In this document: positions 34,120-43,714 of the stretch, one piece after another
How the letters are laid out: each line of letters opens with the position of its first letter
Numbering within the stretch: the stretch's first letter is position 1
DNA from: Salsuginibacillus halophilus
GTDB taxonomy: Bacteria; Bacillota; Bacilli; Bacillales; Marinococcaceae
Direction: 5' to 3'
Length of the DNA stretch: 64,000 nt
Assembly (NCBI RefSeq): GCF_003014715.1
Contig: NZ_PYAV01000001.1
Coordinates: 225,477 to 289,476 of the forward strand
Position numbers and translations under genes: made by a program
Notes under the pieces: model-generated
The model's input: the letters and a program-made list of their open reading frames with translations, nothing else
The model's database searches: none
What the model was told of the DNA's origin: nothing

Positions 34120-34938
34120 ATGAAGAAATTTATGCGATATGCGATTGTAACAACTGCAGCAGCGGTTGCTTTAACTGCCTGCGGTGATGAAACAGCTGAA
34201 GAAGCACAAGAAAACAATGATGAAAATGGTGCCGAGCTAGAAGAAGATGGTAACGGCGATGAAGATGAAGATCCAGAGGCTGAAGGTGAGCCGGATGAAG
34301 AATTAGATGAAGAAGAACTCGAAGAAATGGAAGATATGATGGAATCGCAGGAGCCGCCGGAAGCGGATCTTGATGATATCCCTGATGTCGTTGCTGAAGT
34401 CAATGGTGAAGAGATTCATAAAGAAGAATTCGAAGAAATTTACGAATTTTATATGATGCAGATGATGGGGCAGTTTGACCCTGAAGATGAAGAAGCACAG
34501 GAAGAAATGAAAGAAGCCGTAGCCCAAGAGCTTGTAAGCCAGGAACTGTTAATGCAGGAATTTGAAGAGCGCGGCTACGAAGTCGATGAAGATGAAGTAG
34601 AGGCCGAGCTCGAAGAACGTAAGGAAGCTCAGCAAATGCAGATGGGCGGCGAAGACTTGTCTGAAGAACAAGAAGAGCAGATGCGTGAAGATATTGAAGT
34701 CAGCTTGAAGCTTGATGAATTCCTCGATGATGAAGGAATCGAAGCTGATGTTAGTGACGAAGATGTTCAGCAAATGATTGATCAACAGCTGCCAGAAGGT
34801 GAAGAAATCGAAGAAGAAGAACAGGAAATGATTGAAGAACAAATTCGTCAACAGCTTGAGCAACAGCAGGAATCTGAAGAGATTCAAGCGGTTGTAAACG
34901 AGCTTGAGCAAGATGCAGACGTTGAAATTCATATTTAA
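34120..34938 (+). CDS. Acidic SurA/PrsA-like lipoprotein without a PPIase domain
   Basis: A 272-residue lipoprotein: signal peptide ending LTAC (lipid Cys about 21), a very Asp/Glu-rich linker (about 22-80), then a SurA N-terminal-type helical chaperone domain (VVAEVNGEEIHKEEFEEIYE, followed by repeated long helices). PrsA foldases carry a parvulin domain here; none is visible. Most of the protein is acidic, consistent with halophilic adaptation. It likely helps fold exported proteins at the membrane surface (inference). Terminator follows directly. Confidence 0.75.
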   Translation: MKKFMRYAIVTTAAAVALTACGDETAEEAQENNDENGAELEEDGNGDEDEDPEAEGEPDEELDEEELEEMEDMMESQEPPEADLDDIPDVVAEVNGEEIHKEEFEEIYEFYMMQMMGQFDPEDEEAQEEMKEAVAQELVSQELLMQEFEERGYEVDEDEVEAELEERKEAQQMQMGGEDLSEEQEEQMREDIEVSLKLDEFLDDEGIEADVSDEDVQQMIDQQLPEGEEIEEEEQEMIEEQIRQQLEQQQESEEIQAVVNELEQDADVEIHI

Positions 34939-34944
34939 TGAAAA

Positions 34945-34975
34945 AAGTCCGGCGAAAAAACCGCCGGACTTTTTA
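34945..34975. terminator. Bidirectional terminator
   Basis: AAGTCCGGCG / CGCCGGACTT with a seven-base A-rich loop, between the convergent lipoprotein and gbsR-like genes; T-runs on both sides. Confidence 0.85.
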
Positions 34976-34980
34976 TGTAA

Positions 34981-35523
34981 TTAATGCCGTTTTGGCACAT
35001 ATTCGAAAATCGTTCCGTCTTCGAATAAAAAAATCACTTCGTTCAACCATTCATAGTACGCATGAGCTTTACGAACTTTGGCGAGGTCACTGTTTGTTTG
35101 TTCTTGAATGACAGGATCCTCCGCATTATCGTGTATCTGTTCAAGTTCAACAATAGCATCCTTTGCTGCTTTTAAGTTTGCATCTGTTGCAGCTTTCCAA
35201 CGATTAATGAATACAGAAGAAAAAGATTTATACCAATCCTCTTCATCTTTATACAAATCTTTACGTACCCCTTTTTCCCAAACACGCTCGACCATGTCTG
35301 CTTCTGAAAGCAGGCGGATATTGTTGCTCATGCTTGTTTTACTCATACCAAGGGCTTCACTCATTTCATCGAGCGTCATAGGTGCACATTGAAAAAAGAT
35401 CGTTCCGTATAAACGGCCAACGGTTTGAGAAATGCCGTACACTTCCATGTTTTGCGCCATCTCTGCGATAAAGCGCTCCCGAATCACATCCAGGGTCTCC
35501 CACTGCCTTGTTTCAGCTGCCAT
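34981..35523 (-). CDS. GbsR/OpcR-type MarR-like regulator of betaine uptake
   Basis: A 180-residue GbsR-family regulator with winged helix about residues 25-95 (MTLDEMSEALGMSKTSMSNN) and a C-terminal helical dimer/ligand region. B. subtilis relatives GbsR and OpcR repress choline/betaine uptake and synthesis genes. Here it is divergent from a complete opuA operon, so it probably controls that operon. ACAG repeats in the intergenic region are candidate operators. Confidence 0.85.
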   Translation of the reverse strand: MAAETRQWETLDVIRERFIAEMAQNMEVYGISQTVGRLYGTIFFQCAPMTLDEMSEALGMSKTSMSNNIRLLSEADMVERVWEKGVRKDLYKDEEDWYKSFSSVFINRWKAATDANLKAAKDAIVELEQIHDNAEDPVIQEQTNSDLAKVRKAHAYYEWLNEVIFLFEDGTIFEYVPKRH

Positions 35524-35657
35524 ATAAGGTTGGAGCCTCCTTCACCTTCTACTAATGTAAAGTTTAACAAAAGCCATATACAGATAGAAAACGACAATAA
35601 TGGGTCAAATGATAAGCAATTACAAGGAATTTAAAGAAAATGCGCCATAAATTACGT

Positions 35658-35693
35658 ACAGTTTATTCTGTATATAAAAAACAGAAAGTACAG
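35658..35693. promoter_or_regulatory. Candidate GbsR-like operator upstream of opuA
   Basis: ACAG-TTTATT-CTGT (35658-35671) is an inverted repeat, and CTGT also pairs in sense with ACAG at 35681-35684; another ACAG is at 35690. A possible -10 TATAGT lies near 35734, 41 bases further on. Function assigned by position. Confidence 0.45.
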
Positions 35694-35787
35694 GGTTGAT
35701 ACGGTTGTTGTTGAAATAGGGACTTAAGAGGTATAGTATGAAAGGTGAGCGATAAGCACGGATTATGTCGTAAAGAGGTGTTACATA

Positions 35788-36990
35788 TTGTCTAAAATTA
35801 ATGTAGAAGGGCTCACGAAAATTTTCGGTAAGAAAACGAAACAAGCCCGGGAGCTCTTAAATGAAGGAAGCTCTAAAGATGAAATTTTGCAGAAGACCGG
35901 CTGTACGGTCGGTGTAAACAATGCAAGCTTTGATGTCGAAGAAGGAGAAATCTTTGTAATCATGGGCTTGTCCGGTAGTGGTAAGTCAACACTTGTCCGG
36001 CTGCTCAACCGCTTGATCGAACCAACCAAAGGTTCTGTTCAGCTTGACGGAAAAGATTTAGCCAAAATGGATACGAAGACGCTTCGTGAAGTACGCCGTA
36101 CAGATATGAGCATGGTCTTCCAGAAGTTTGGGTTGTTCCCATTTCGGACGGTTGCTTCAAATGTGGAGTACGGTCTTGAAATTCAAGGTGTTGATCGTTT
36201 AGAGCGCCGTGAGAAAGCTGAAAAGTCGTTGGAACTAGTCGGTCTTAAAGGTTATGAAGATAAGTTTCCAGATGAATTGTCCGGTGGTATGCAGCAACGT
36301 GTTGGTCTTGCACGGGCACTGGCAAATGATCCAGAAATTCTGTTAATGGACGAGGCGTTCTCCGCACTTGACCCATTGATTCGTAAAGACATGCAGGATG
36401 AGCTCTTAGACTTACAGCAGACGATGAAAAAGACGATTATCTTTATTACGCACGACTTAGATGAAGCTTTACGTATTGGTGATCGTATTACAATTATGAA
36501 AGACGGTGCGATCGTTCAAATCGGTTCACCAGAAGAAATCTTGACGAACCCTTCAAACGATTATGTCGAGAAGTTTGTTGAAGATGTTGATCGTTCCAAA
36601 GTTTATACAGCATCTAACGTTATGGTTCGTCCAGAAACAGTAAATATCGAAAAAGAAGGCCCGCGCGTTGCTTTGAAGCGGATGCGTGATGCTAATATTT
36701 CAAGTATTTACGTCACAAACCGAAACCGGAAGCTGCTCGGTATTGTGCATGCGGACCAAGTTTCTGACCTTGTTAAAAACAACAAAGATGACTTAGAAGA
36801 GGTCTTAGAAGCTGATGTGCCAACAGTAACATCGGAAACACCTGTAACTGAAATTATGGAAATGCTTGCGACAAGCGGTGTTCCAATTGCTGTTGTAGAT
36901 AACGATCGTTTGAACGGTATTATTATTCGCGGGTCAATGCTGGCCGCGTTAACAGGAGTCGAGGTGAACGAAGATGGATCTGTTTCCTAG
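35788..36990 (+). CDS. opuAA: Glycine betaine ABC transporter ATPase OpuAA
   Basis: A 400-residue ATPase of the OpuA/ProV class. Walker A GLSGSGKST (about 56-64), signature LSGGMQQR, Walker B ILLMDEAFSALDP; the C-terminal third has tandem CBS domains that in OpuA sense ionic strength or c-di-AMP. TTG start with AAAGAGGTG. It overlaps opuAB by 17 bases. In bacilli OpuA imports glycine betaine during salt stress. Confidence 0.93.
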   Translation: MSKINVEGLTKIFGKKTKQARELLNEGSSKDEILQKTGCTVGVNNASFDVEEGEIFVIMGLSGSGKSTLVRLLNRLIEPTKGSVQLDGKDLAKMDTKTLREVRRTDMSMVFQKFGLFPFRTVASNVEYGLEIQGVDRLERREKAEKSLELVGLKGYEDKFPDELSGGMQQRVGLARALANDPEILLMDEAFSALDPLIRKDMQDELLDLQQTMKKTIIFITHDLDEALRIGDRITIMKDGAIVQIGSPEEILTNPSNDYVEKFVEDVDRSKVYTASNVMVRPETVNIEKEGPRVALKRMRDANISSIYVTNRNRKLLGIVHADQVSDLVKNNKDDLEEVLEADVPTVTSETPVTEIMEMLATSGVPIAVVDNDRLNGIIIRGSMLAALTGVEVNEDGSVS

Positions 36991-37810
36991 TATGCCCCTA
37001 GCGCAGTGGATTGATGATTTTGTAGATTGGTTAAATAATGCAGAGTTTATTTTTGACGGGATTGAAGCGTTTATTTCCTTTCTCTTGCTAATTCTTACAG
37101 AGAGTTTAGGCGTTATCCCGGAATGGATTTTCATTATTGCATTAACAGTAGTGACATTTATCTTTGGCGGCCGTAAAACGGGCTTAGCATTGTTCGTACT
37201 TATCGGTTTGTTCTTTATAGATAATTTGAACTACTGGGATGACATGATTCTTACGTTGTCACTTGTATTAAGTGCAACAATGATCTCAGTTCTTATCGGT
37301 GTGCCGATTGGGATTTGGATGTCTAAAAACAATATCTTAGAGCAGATCATTAAACCGATCTTGGACTTTATGCAGACGATGCCCGCCTTTGTTTACTTGA
37401 TTCCAGCCGTTGCTTTCTTTGGTATAGGTATGGAGCCAGGTGTTGTCGCCTCGGTTATCTTTGCGATGCCGCCAACGATACGCTTAACAAACTTAGGTAT
37501 TCGTCAAGTTTCGTCTGAAGTTATTGAAGCTTCTGATGCCTTTGGTTCAACTGCCGGACAGAAGCTTTGGAAAGTACAGCTGCCAATGGCACGTACAACA
37601 ATTATGGCAGGAATTAACCAGACAATCATGCTTGCTCTTTCCATGGTTGTTATTGCCTCGATGATCGGTGCATCCGGTCTTGGTGAGCAAGTGTATTACG
37701 CCGTTGGTCGTAACCAGGCAGGTCAAGGTTTTGAAGCAGGTATAGCAATTGTTATTCTTGCGATTATTCTTGACCGGATCACACAAAGCATCGGAAGCTC
37801 CAGCCGGTAA
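36974..37810 (+). CDS. opuAB: Glycine betaine ABC transporter permease OpuAB
   Basis: A 278-residue permease with an N-terminal helix-rich region and the binding-protein-dependent transport domain (about 90-270). EASDAFGSTAGQKLWKVQLP is the coupling helix, and SMVVIASMIGASGLGEQVY is typical of ProW/OpuAB. GAGGTG ribosome site lies within opuAA. Pairs with OpuAA and the lipoprotein OpuAC. Confidence 0.93.
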   Translation: MDLFPSMPLAQWIDDFVDWLNNAEFIFDGIEAFISFLLLILTESLGVIPEWIFIIALTVVTFIFGGRKTGLALFVLIGLFFIDNLNYWDDMILTLSLVLSATMISVLIGVPIGIWMSKNNILEQIIKPILDFMQTMPAFVYLIPAVAFFGIGMEPGVVASVIFAMPPTIRLTNLGIRQVSSEVIEASDAFGSTAGQKLWKVQLPMARTTIMAGINQTIMLALSMVVIASMIGASGLGEQVYYAVGRNQAGQGFEAGIAIVILAIILDRITQSIGSSSR

Positions 37811-37827
37811 TGTTGCGGGGAAAATGC

Positions 37828-37852
37828 CCGGCTGCCGGCCGGGGAGCCGGGT
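37828..37852 (+). other. GC-rich hairpin between opuAB and opuAC
   Basis: CCCGGCT / AGCCGGG stem around a GC-rich loop without a T-run. Likely an mRNA-stabilising or partial attenuating structure that lets opuAC be made at a different level. Confidence 0.5.
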
Positions 37853-37900
37853 ATTTACCATAAATAAAAATTATTCTAGAAACAAAGGGGAGAAACAATT

Positions 37901-38896
37901 ATGATTAAGAATTGGAAACGTGTAGGTGTTGTTGCAGGTTTATCTTTCACACTAGTTGCTGCAGGTTGCGGCGAAGGTGAAGAAGAAGTTGAAGAAAACG
38001 GCGGCGATGACGCGGCTGACGAAACTGAGATGGACGATGAAGACGACGAAGATGATGAAGACGACGAAGATGACGCTGATGAAGAAGATGCTGGCGGGGA
38101 AGCAGGCGCTTATAATGAAGAGCTTGACTACACGATTACTGGAATCGACGCTGGTGCCGGCGTTATGGCTTCAGCTGAACAAGCAATTGAAGACTATGAT
38201 CTTGATTTTGACTTGCAGGCAAGCTCGGACGCAGCCATGATTGGAGCCCTTGATGACGCGATTAATAATGAAGAACCAATCGTTGTTACTGCTTGGGATC
38301 CACACTATAAGTTCGCAGAGCATGACTTGAAGTATCTCGATGATCCAGAAGGCAGCTTTGGTGAAGCAGAAGACATTCATACAATCGTGCGTGATGGTCT
38401 AGAAGAAGATATGCCGGAAGCGTATGAAATTCTTGATAACTTCCATTGGGAAGGTGACCATATGGAAGAAGTTATGCTAGACATTTATGAAGGTACTGCT
38501 GAAGAAGAAGCAGCTCGTGAATGGGTCGATAATAACGAGGACATTGTTGAAGACTGGGTTGACGGCGTTGATGAAGGAGACGGTGAAACGATTGAATTAA
38601 CGCTTGTTGCATGGGATTCTGAAATTGCTTCGACGAACGTGATTGCTCAAGTGTTGGAAGATCACGGCTTCGAAGTTGAAATGAGTGCACTTGAAGCAAA
38701 CCACATGTTTACTTCAGTTGCAAATGGTGACTCCGATGCGATGGTTGCTGCTTGGCTCCCAGGCACACACGAAGCTTACTACGAAGACATGGAAGATGAC
38801 TTCGTAGATCTAGGTGCAAACCTTGAAGGCGCAGCGATTGGCCTTGCAGTCCCAGCGTATATGGATATTGACTCCATCGAAGATTTGCAGGACTAA
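37901..38896 (+). CDS. opuAC: Glycine betaine-binding lipoprotein OpuAC
   Basis: A 331-residue lipoprotein: signal with lipobox VAAGC (Cys about 24), then roughly 45 residues almost wholly Asp/Glu, with DDE triplets repeated, then the OpuAC/ProX binding domain in two halves (LDYTITGIDAGAGVMASAEQ; later IELTLVAWDSEIASTNV). Aromatic residues for betaine caging appear in VTAWDPHYKF, DNFHWEGDH and VAAWLPGTHEAYY. AAAGGGGAG precedes the ATG. The acidic linker is much longer than in B. subtilis. Confidence 0.93.
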   Translation: MIKNWKRVGVVAGLSFTLVAAGCGEGEEEVEENGGDDAADETEMDDEDDEDDEDDEDDADEEDAGGEAGAYNEELDYTITGIDAGAGVMASAEQAIEDYDLDFDLQASSDAAMIGALDDAINNEEPIVVTAWDPHYKFAEHDLKYLDDPEGSFGEAEDIHTIVRDGLEEDMPEAYEILDNFHWEGDHMEEVMLDIYEGTAEEEAAREWVDNNEDIVEDWVDGVDEGDGETIELTLVAWDSEIASTNVIAQVLEDHGFEVEMSALEANHMFTSVANGDSDAMVAAWLPGTHEAYYEDMEDDFVDLGANLEGAAIGLAVPAYMDIDSIEDLQD

Positions 38897-38908
38897 TTGA
38901 ATATGCAC

Positions 38909-38937
38909 AAAACCCCCGGCCAGCATCCGGGGGTTTT
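38909..38937 (+). terminator. Rho-independent terminator of the opuA operon
   Basis: AAAACCCCCGG / CCGGGGGTTTT with a seven-base loop. Confidence 0.88.
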
Positions 38938-39088
38938 GTCTGCTTATAGACAAACTTTTATCGTTGGCTAAATCGTGAAGATCTATTCACTTAGATACTT
39001 ATCGTTAAAATATGCTTGTTTTCTTAAGCGTTCAACGATACCATATTATTATAAAACAAAAGTTGGATACGAAAGGGGTCCATATGTC

Positions 39089-40021
39089 ATGAGATCCGAG
39101 AAAAACGGAGATATACTACTTGAGAGTGGAACAAATGAACTTGAAATTGTCATGTTCACAGTTGGAACGGGTACTTTTGGGATTAATGTCTTAAAGGTTC
39201 GCGAAATTATTCAGCCAGTTGATGTCACAGAAAGCCCAAACCGCCATCCGCATGTACGCGGTATGATCCGTCTACGAGAAGAAGTCCTGCCGGTGGTTGA
39301 CCTCGCTGCTGTGCTCGGGTTTGAACCACAAGAGCAGACGAGTTCAGATAAGTTTATCATTGCAGAGCTGAATCAGACGAAAGTAGCGTTTCATGTGCAA
39401 TCAGTATCACGTATTCATCGAATTTCCTGGGGCCAGATTGAAAAGCCAAACGAAATCTCCCAAGGGATGCAGTCTCATACGATCGGTGTTGTAAAGATGG
39501 AAGATTCAATGGCTCTTCTCCTCGATTACGAAAAGATTATTGCAGACATTGCACCAGAAGCAGGTTTCTCTGAAAATGAAAAGAAGCGTTTAAACAACAA
39601 TACTGCGCGCAGTGAGAAAAGTATTTTAATCGCTGAAGATTCGAGTATGCTTCGTCATCTTTTAGATGAGACACTAACAGAGTCTGGTTACACAAATATC
39701 ATGTTTATGAACGACGGCGAAGCTGCCTGGGACTACATCATTTCCATGCTGCACTCAACAAGCGACATTCGTCACAAGCTTGATTTGATTATCACTGATA
39801 TCGAGATGCCTCGTATGGATGGTCATCATTTAACACATAAAGTGAAAGAACATAAAGAACTGCAACATCTACCCGTTGTTATTTTCTCTTCATTGATTAC
39901 TGATGATTTAATGCATAAGGGTTACAGTGTTGGAGCTAATGATCAAGTAAGTAAACCAGATATTGCAAGACTTGTTGAAACATTAGATCACTTGCTCCTT
40001 GAAACAGAACAAGAAGTTTAA
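39089..40021 (+). CDS. cheV: Chemotaxis coupling/response protein CheV
   Basis: A 310-residue fusion of a CheW-like coupling domain (about 18-160; MFTVGTGTFGINVLKVREII, HVRGMIRLREEVLPVVDL) and a response-regulator receiver (about 175-305; phosphoacceptor Asp in DLIITDIEMPRMDG, Lys in DQVSKPD). CheV links chemoreceptors to CheA and adapts by phosphorylation. The ATG at 39089 has GAAAGGGG ten bases upstream. Single-gene unit with its own terminator. Confidence 0.93.
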   Translation: MRSEKNGDILLESGTNELEIVMFTVGTGTFGINVLKVREIIQPVDVTESPNRHPHVRGMIRLREEVLPVVDLAAVLGFEPQEQTSSDKFIIAELNQTKVAFHVQSVSRIHRISWGQIEKPNEISQGMQSHTIGVVKMEDSMALLLDYEKIIADIAPEAGFSENEKKRLNNNTARSEKSILIAEDSSMLRHLLDETLTESGYTNIMFMNDGEAAWDYIISMLHSTSDIRHKLDLIITDIEMPRMDGHHLTHKVKEHKELQHLPVVIFSSLITDDLMHKGYSVGANDQVSKPDIARLVETLDHLLLETEQEV

Positions 40022-40027
40022 GAAGAG

Positions 40028-40060
40028 ACTGCCTTCTACTTGGAGGGCAGTTTTTTTTGA
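40028..40060 (+). terminator. Rho-independent terminator of cheV
   Basis: ACTGCCTTC / GAGGGCAGT stem followed by eight T. Confidence 0.85.
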
Positions 40061-40179
40061 TTATAGACAAGTTCTAAACTCCCCTCAAATTTCACGCACC
40101 GTAATAACAACAAAGCATAAATAAATAAAAAATGAATTATGTTCTCATTCTTGATAAAATAACAAAAGGAGGGAAGCAA

Positions 40180-42444
40180 ATGTTCGGAAAGCAATCTTTA
40201 CAAGAAATTTTATCGAATCTTCATCAAAGAGATGAAATCACTGCTTGGCATACAATCGGAGAAAAACAGGCGGATTATGCTGATATTCCTGATGGTATCC
40301 ATCCGAAGTTAAAAGAAGCATTAATTAACCGAGGGATTCCAAAGTTATATACCCACCAAAAAGAAGCATTAACATTAGCAGAAAACAAAGAAAGCTTTGT
40401 AACAGTAACACCTACAGCATCTGGTAAAACGCTTTGCTACAATCTTCCTGTGCTGCAGCGTATTATTGAGAAGCCTGAAACAAGAGCACTATATATATTT
40501 CCGACAAAGGCCCTGTCCCAAGACCAAACCAGTGAATTAAATGAATGGATTAAACAGCTTGAACTTCCAATCAAAGGTTATACGTATGATGGTGATACAA
40601 AACCTGCGGTGCGTCAAAAAGTGCGTGAAGCGGGTCATGTCGTTATTACAAATCCTGATATGCTTCACTCAGCCATTCTTCCGCATCATACAAAGTGGGT
40701 ATCGTTGTTTGAAAACCTGCAATATATTGTTATTGATGAACTTCATACGTATAGAGGCGTTTTTGGAAGTCATGTCGCGAATGTGCTGCGCCGCTTAGTG
40801 CGGATTGCCCGCTACTACGGCAGTGAACCACAGTTTATTTCAACCTCTGCAACCATTCAAAATCCTAAAGAGCTTGCTGAACAATTAACTGGCGAAACAG
40901 TTGAAAAGATTTCAACAAATGGTGCCCCGCGTGGAAAAAAACATTTTGTGATGTATAATCCACCGGTTGTTAATCAGCAGATGAACATTCGTCGTAGCGC
41001 GACGAAAGAAGCGCAGCAAATTGCCGGTACGTTTTTAGCCAACGAAATACAAACGATTGTTTTTGCAAAAAGCCGGGTTCGTGTGGAACTGATCGTCAGT
41101 CGGCTGCAGGAACTTGTGAGAAATGAATACGGAATGAAATCAATTCAAGCTTACCGGGGTGGTTATTTACCTAATGAGCGCCGGGCGATTGAAAAAGGAT
41201 TACGCGAAGGAGAAATACGAGGCGTTGTTAGCACAAATGCTTTGGAACTCGGCATGGATATTGGTCAGCTGCAAGCTGCTGTACTTACAGGTTTTCCGGG
41301 AACTGTTGCAAGCACTTGGCAGCAAGCCGGAAGAGCTGGGCGCCGCGAGGATGAGTCGGTTGTCGTCTGGGTTGCTGATGCTTCGCCGATTGATCAATAT
41401 ATGGCGCAAAACCCGAATTACTTTTTAAACGCAACACCGGAAGAAGCACGTATTCAACCTGATAACTTAGTTATCCTGGTTGATCATATTAAGTGTTCAG
41501 CTTATGAACTTCCGTTTAAGCAGCATGAAACATTTGGCGGCACTGATGTAGAAGACGTGCTTGCTTTCTTAAATGATGAAGGTGTTCTGCATGAGCGTGC
41601 TGGGAAATGGTACTGGATGAGTGATGGTTTTCCGGCACATAACATCAGTCTTCGGTCAGCATCACAAGAAAATATCATTATCATCGATCAAGCTCGTGCC
41701 TCAGAACATGCCGTTATCGGTGAGATGGATCGCTTCAGCGCAATGACCCTCCTTCATGAAGAAGCGATTTACCTTCATCAAGGGCAGCAGCATCAAGTTG
41801 AGATGCTTGATTGGGAGGAAAAGAAAGCGTATGTACGGCCGGTAGATGTGGAATATTTCACAGATGCAAATTTAAATGTTCGACTGCAGGTTATTGATAT
41901 TGATCATACAAGAAAAACCAAAGATGGGCTTATCGGCTACGGGGATGCAGCGATTACGATCATGCCGAGTATCTTTAAAAAGCTTAAGTTAAGCACCCAC
42001 GAAAATATTGGCTCAGGTCCGATTCATCTACCACAGGAAGAAATTCATACAACAGCTGCCTGGCTTGAATTAAATGAAGCTTATATTCAAACGTACGGTG
42101 AATCGAGCTTTGAAAGTGGACTTCTTGGGGTGAGTCGTCTGCTTGAACACGTTGTGCCTGTTTATACAATGAGTGACCGGTCGGATGTTCATGTCGCTTA
42201 TCAAGTGAAGGCGGATCATTCCGAGCGTCCAACCATATTTTTATATGATCATTACCCAGGCGGCATTGGTCTTGCCGATCAAGTGTATCAACGAATGGAA
42301 GTTATGATCGAAGCCGCTACTGAGCTTTTGACGAGCTGTCAGTGCAGCCAGGGATGCCCATCATGTATCGGTTACGATGAGAATGGTGTGATGAAACCAC
42401 TCGTCGAAAAGCTTCTACAAGATGTACAAACCGCTATACAATGA
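40180..42444 (+). CDS. mrfA: DEAD/DEAH helicase MrfA (YprA) with DUF1998 domain
   Basis: A 754-residue superfamily-2 helicase. Motif I PTASGKT (about residue 75), motif II IDELHTY (DELH box), motif III STSATI, motif VI QQAGRAGRRED, and a C-terminal DUF1998 zinc site (SCQCSQGCPSCIG) with four Cys. This matches B. subtilis MrfA (YprA), which with MrfB repairs mitomycin-C damage. ATG at 40180 after AAAGGAGGG; the longer frame lacks a ribosome site. mrfB follows immediately. Confidence 0.93.
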   Translation: MFGKQSLQEILSNLHQRDEITAWHTIGEKQADYADIPDGIHPKLKEALINRGIPKLYTHQKEALTLAENKESFVTVTPTASGKTLCYNLPVLQRIIEKPETRALYIFPTKALSQDQTSELNEWIKQLELPIKGYTYDGDTKPAVRQKVREAGHVVITNPDMLHSAILPHHTKWVSLFENLQYIVIDELHTYRGVFGSHVANVLRRLVRIARYYGSEPQFISTSATIQNPKELAEQLTGETVEKISTNGAPRGKKHFVMYNPPVVNQQMNIRRSATKEAQQIAGTFLANEIQTIVFAKSRVRVELIVSRLQELVRNEYGMKSIQAYRGGYLPNERRAIEKGLREGEIRGVVSTNALELGMDIGQLQAAVLTGFPGTVASTWQQAGRAGRREDESVVVWVADASPIDQYMAQNPNYFLNATPEEARIQPDNLVILVDHIKCSAYELPFKQHETFGGTDVEDVLAFLNDEGVLHERAGKWYWMSDGFPAHNISLRSASQENIIIIDQARASEHAVIGEMDRFSAMTLLHEEAIYLHQGQQHQVEMLDWEEKKAYVRPVDVEYFTDANLNVRLQVIDIDHTRKTKDGLIGYGDAAITIMPSIFKKLKLSTHENIGSGPIHLPQEEIHTTAAWLELNEAYIQTYGESSFESGLLGVSRLLEHVVPVYTMSDRSDVHVAYQVKADHSERPTIFLYDHYPGGIGLADQVYQRMEVMIEAATELLTSCQCSQGCPSCIGYDENGVMKPLVEKLLQDVQTAIQ

Positions 42445-42469
42445 AAAGCAACGGAATAAGGAGATAAGG

Positions 42470-43714
42470 ATGAAAAATAAACTGCAGCGTATGAAAAAAC
42501 ATATGAGCCATACGCAAGAAGCAGCATCAAACGAAGTTGAGGATTCTCAGACAAATGAAATGAATCCATCTAATGAGTTAAGCAGTGATTGGGAAATGCT
42601 GCAAGGCAGGCCCCTCTATCTTGACGATCAGTATGTCATTAAGCGTGAAGTCGTTTATGAGCTCTCCGATGTATTCGGTGCTTATTCATTTCATGAGTTG
42701 TTTCAAGCCCATAAGCTTTGGAATGAAACACTCACTTTCGAACATCCACTTCACCCACAAGACAGCGATGTTGAAGATTTGATTTTTTTCGACACAGAAA
42801 CGACTGGTTTAAAGCATGGTGCCGGCACCACCATTTTTCTGCTTGGTTATGCGCAAGTTACCGAACAACACGTTAAAGTTCACCAATTTATCCTTCCGGG
42901 ACCTGAGCATGAAGCAGCTATGTATTATCACTTTTTAAAAGAACTGCCGGAACAGCGGCGGCTTGTGACATTTAATGGTCGTGCCTTTGACTGGCCGCAA
43001 GTAAAAACACGGCATACATTTGTCCGCAACGAAGTCCCTAAGCTGCCACAGTTTGGTCATATTGATTTGCTGCACGCAAGCCGTCGTTTGTACCGTCCTT
43101 TTTTATCTTCCTTTAAACTAAAAAACGTTGAAGAAGAGATGCTTCGTATTTACCGGACAGAAGATACACCGGGTTATCTTGCGCCAATGTTATATTTTGA
43201 TTATGTTCAGCTCGGAGATCCTAATATGATTTCCGGGGTGCTTCAGCATAATGAATGGGACGTCCTTTCTTTAATACAGCTGTATATTGATTTATCTTAC
43301 CGGGTCTGCTGTCAGGGGAGTTATCCGCTTGAGCAGTTGGAAATTGGCCGGTGGTTTGAATATATAGGTGCATTAGAAGAGGCTAAAGCTAGTTATTTAC
43401 GGGGAAAAGATGAAAACGAATCTGAGTTATTGTACCGGCTTGGCACAGTTTACAAAAAGACGTCGCAGCTAAGAGAGGCAGAAGAAGCTTTTTACTTTGC
43501 TTCTGCAAGCGAAGGAGCGTTTGGCTGTAAAGCTTGTATTGAGCTTGCTAAAATTTATGAGCACCAGCACGATCAAATTCAAAAAGCACTTTATTACACA
43601 CAGCTTGCTGAAGCTAAAGCTGAACCTTTGTCTAAAGTCCCGGGTGTCCATTATACGAAAGATATCAAGAACAGGCTTACACGTCTTTGCAATAAAAGCC
43701 CGGGGCACATATAA
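42470..43714 (+). CDS. mrfB: DnaQ/RNase H-like exonuclease MrfB (YprB) with TPR tail
   Basis: A 414-residue protein with a DEDD exonuclease fold (about 90-270): FFDTETTGLKHG gives the first two acids, LVTFNGRAFDWPQV the third, and HNEWDVLSL the last. A C-terminal helical repeat region follows (EWFEY-like, GRWFEYIGALEEAKASYLRG). B. subtilis MrfB partners MrfA in excision of mitomycin adducts. ATG at 42470 after GGAGATAAGG; 25 bases after mrfA. Confidence 0.9.
   Translation: MKNKLQRMKKHMSHTQEAASNEVEDSQTNEMNPSNELSSDWEMLQGRPLYLDDQYVIKREVVYELSDVFGAYSFHELFQAHKLWNETLTFEHPLHPQDSDVEDLIFFDTETTGLKHGAGTTIFLLGYAQVTEQHVKVHQFILPGPEHEAAMYYHFLKELPEQRRLVTFNGRAFDWPQVKTRHTFVRNEVPKLPQFGHIDLLHASRRLYRPFLSSFKLKNVEEEMLRIYRTEDTPGYLAPMLYFDYVQLGDPNMISGVLQHNEWDVLSLIQLYIDLSYRVCCQGSYPLEQLEIGRWFEYIGALEEAKASYLRGKDENESELLYRLGTVYKKTSQLREAEEAFYFASASEGAFGCKACIELAKIYEHQHDQIQKALYYTQLAEAKAEPLSKVPGVHYTKDIKNRLTRLCNKSPGHI

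Noticed and set aside
34080..34932. Open frames on the minus strand opposite the acidic lipoproteins
   Set aside because: They are Ser- or Phe/Leu-rich mirror translations of GAA/GAT-rich codons and have no ribosome sites.
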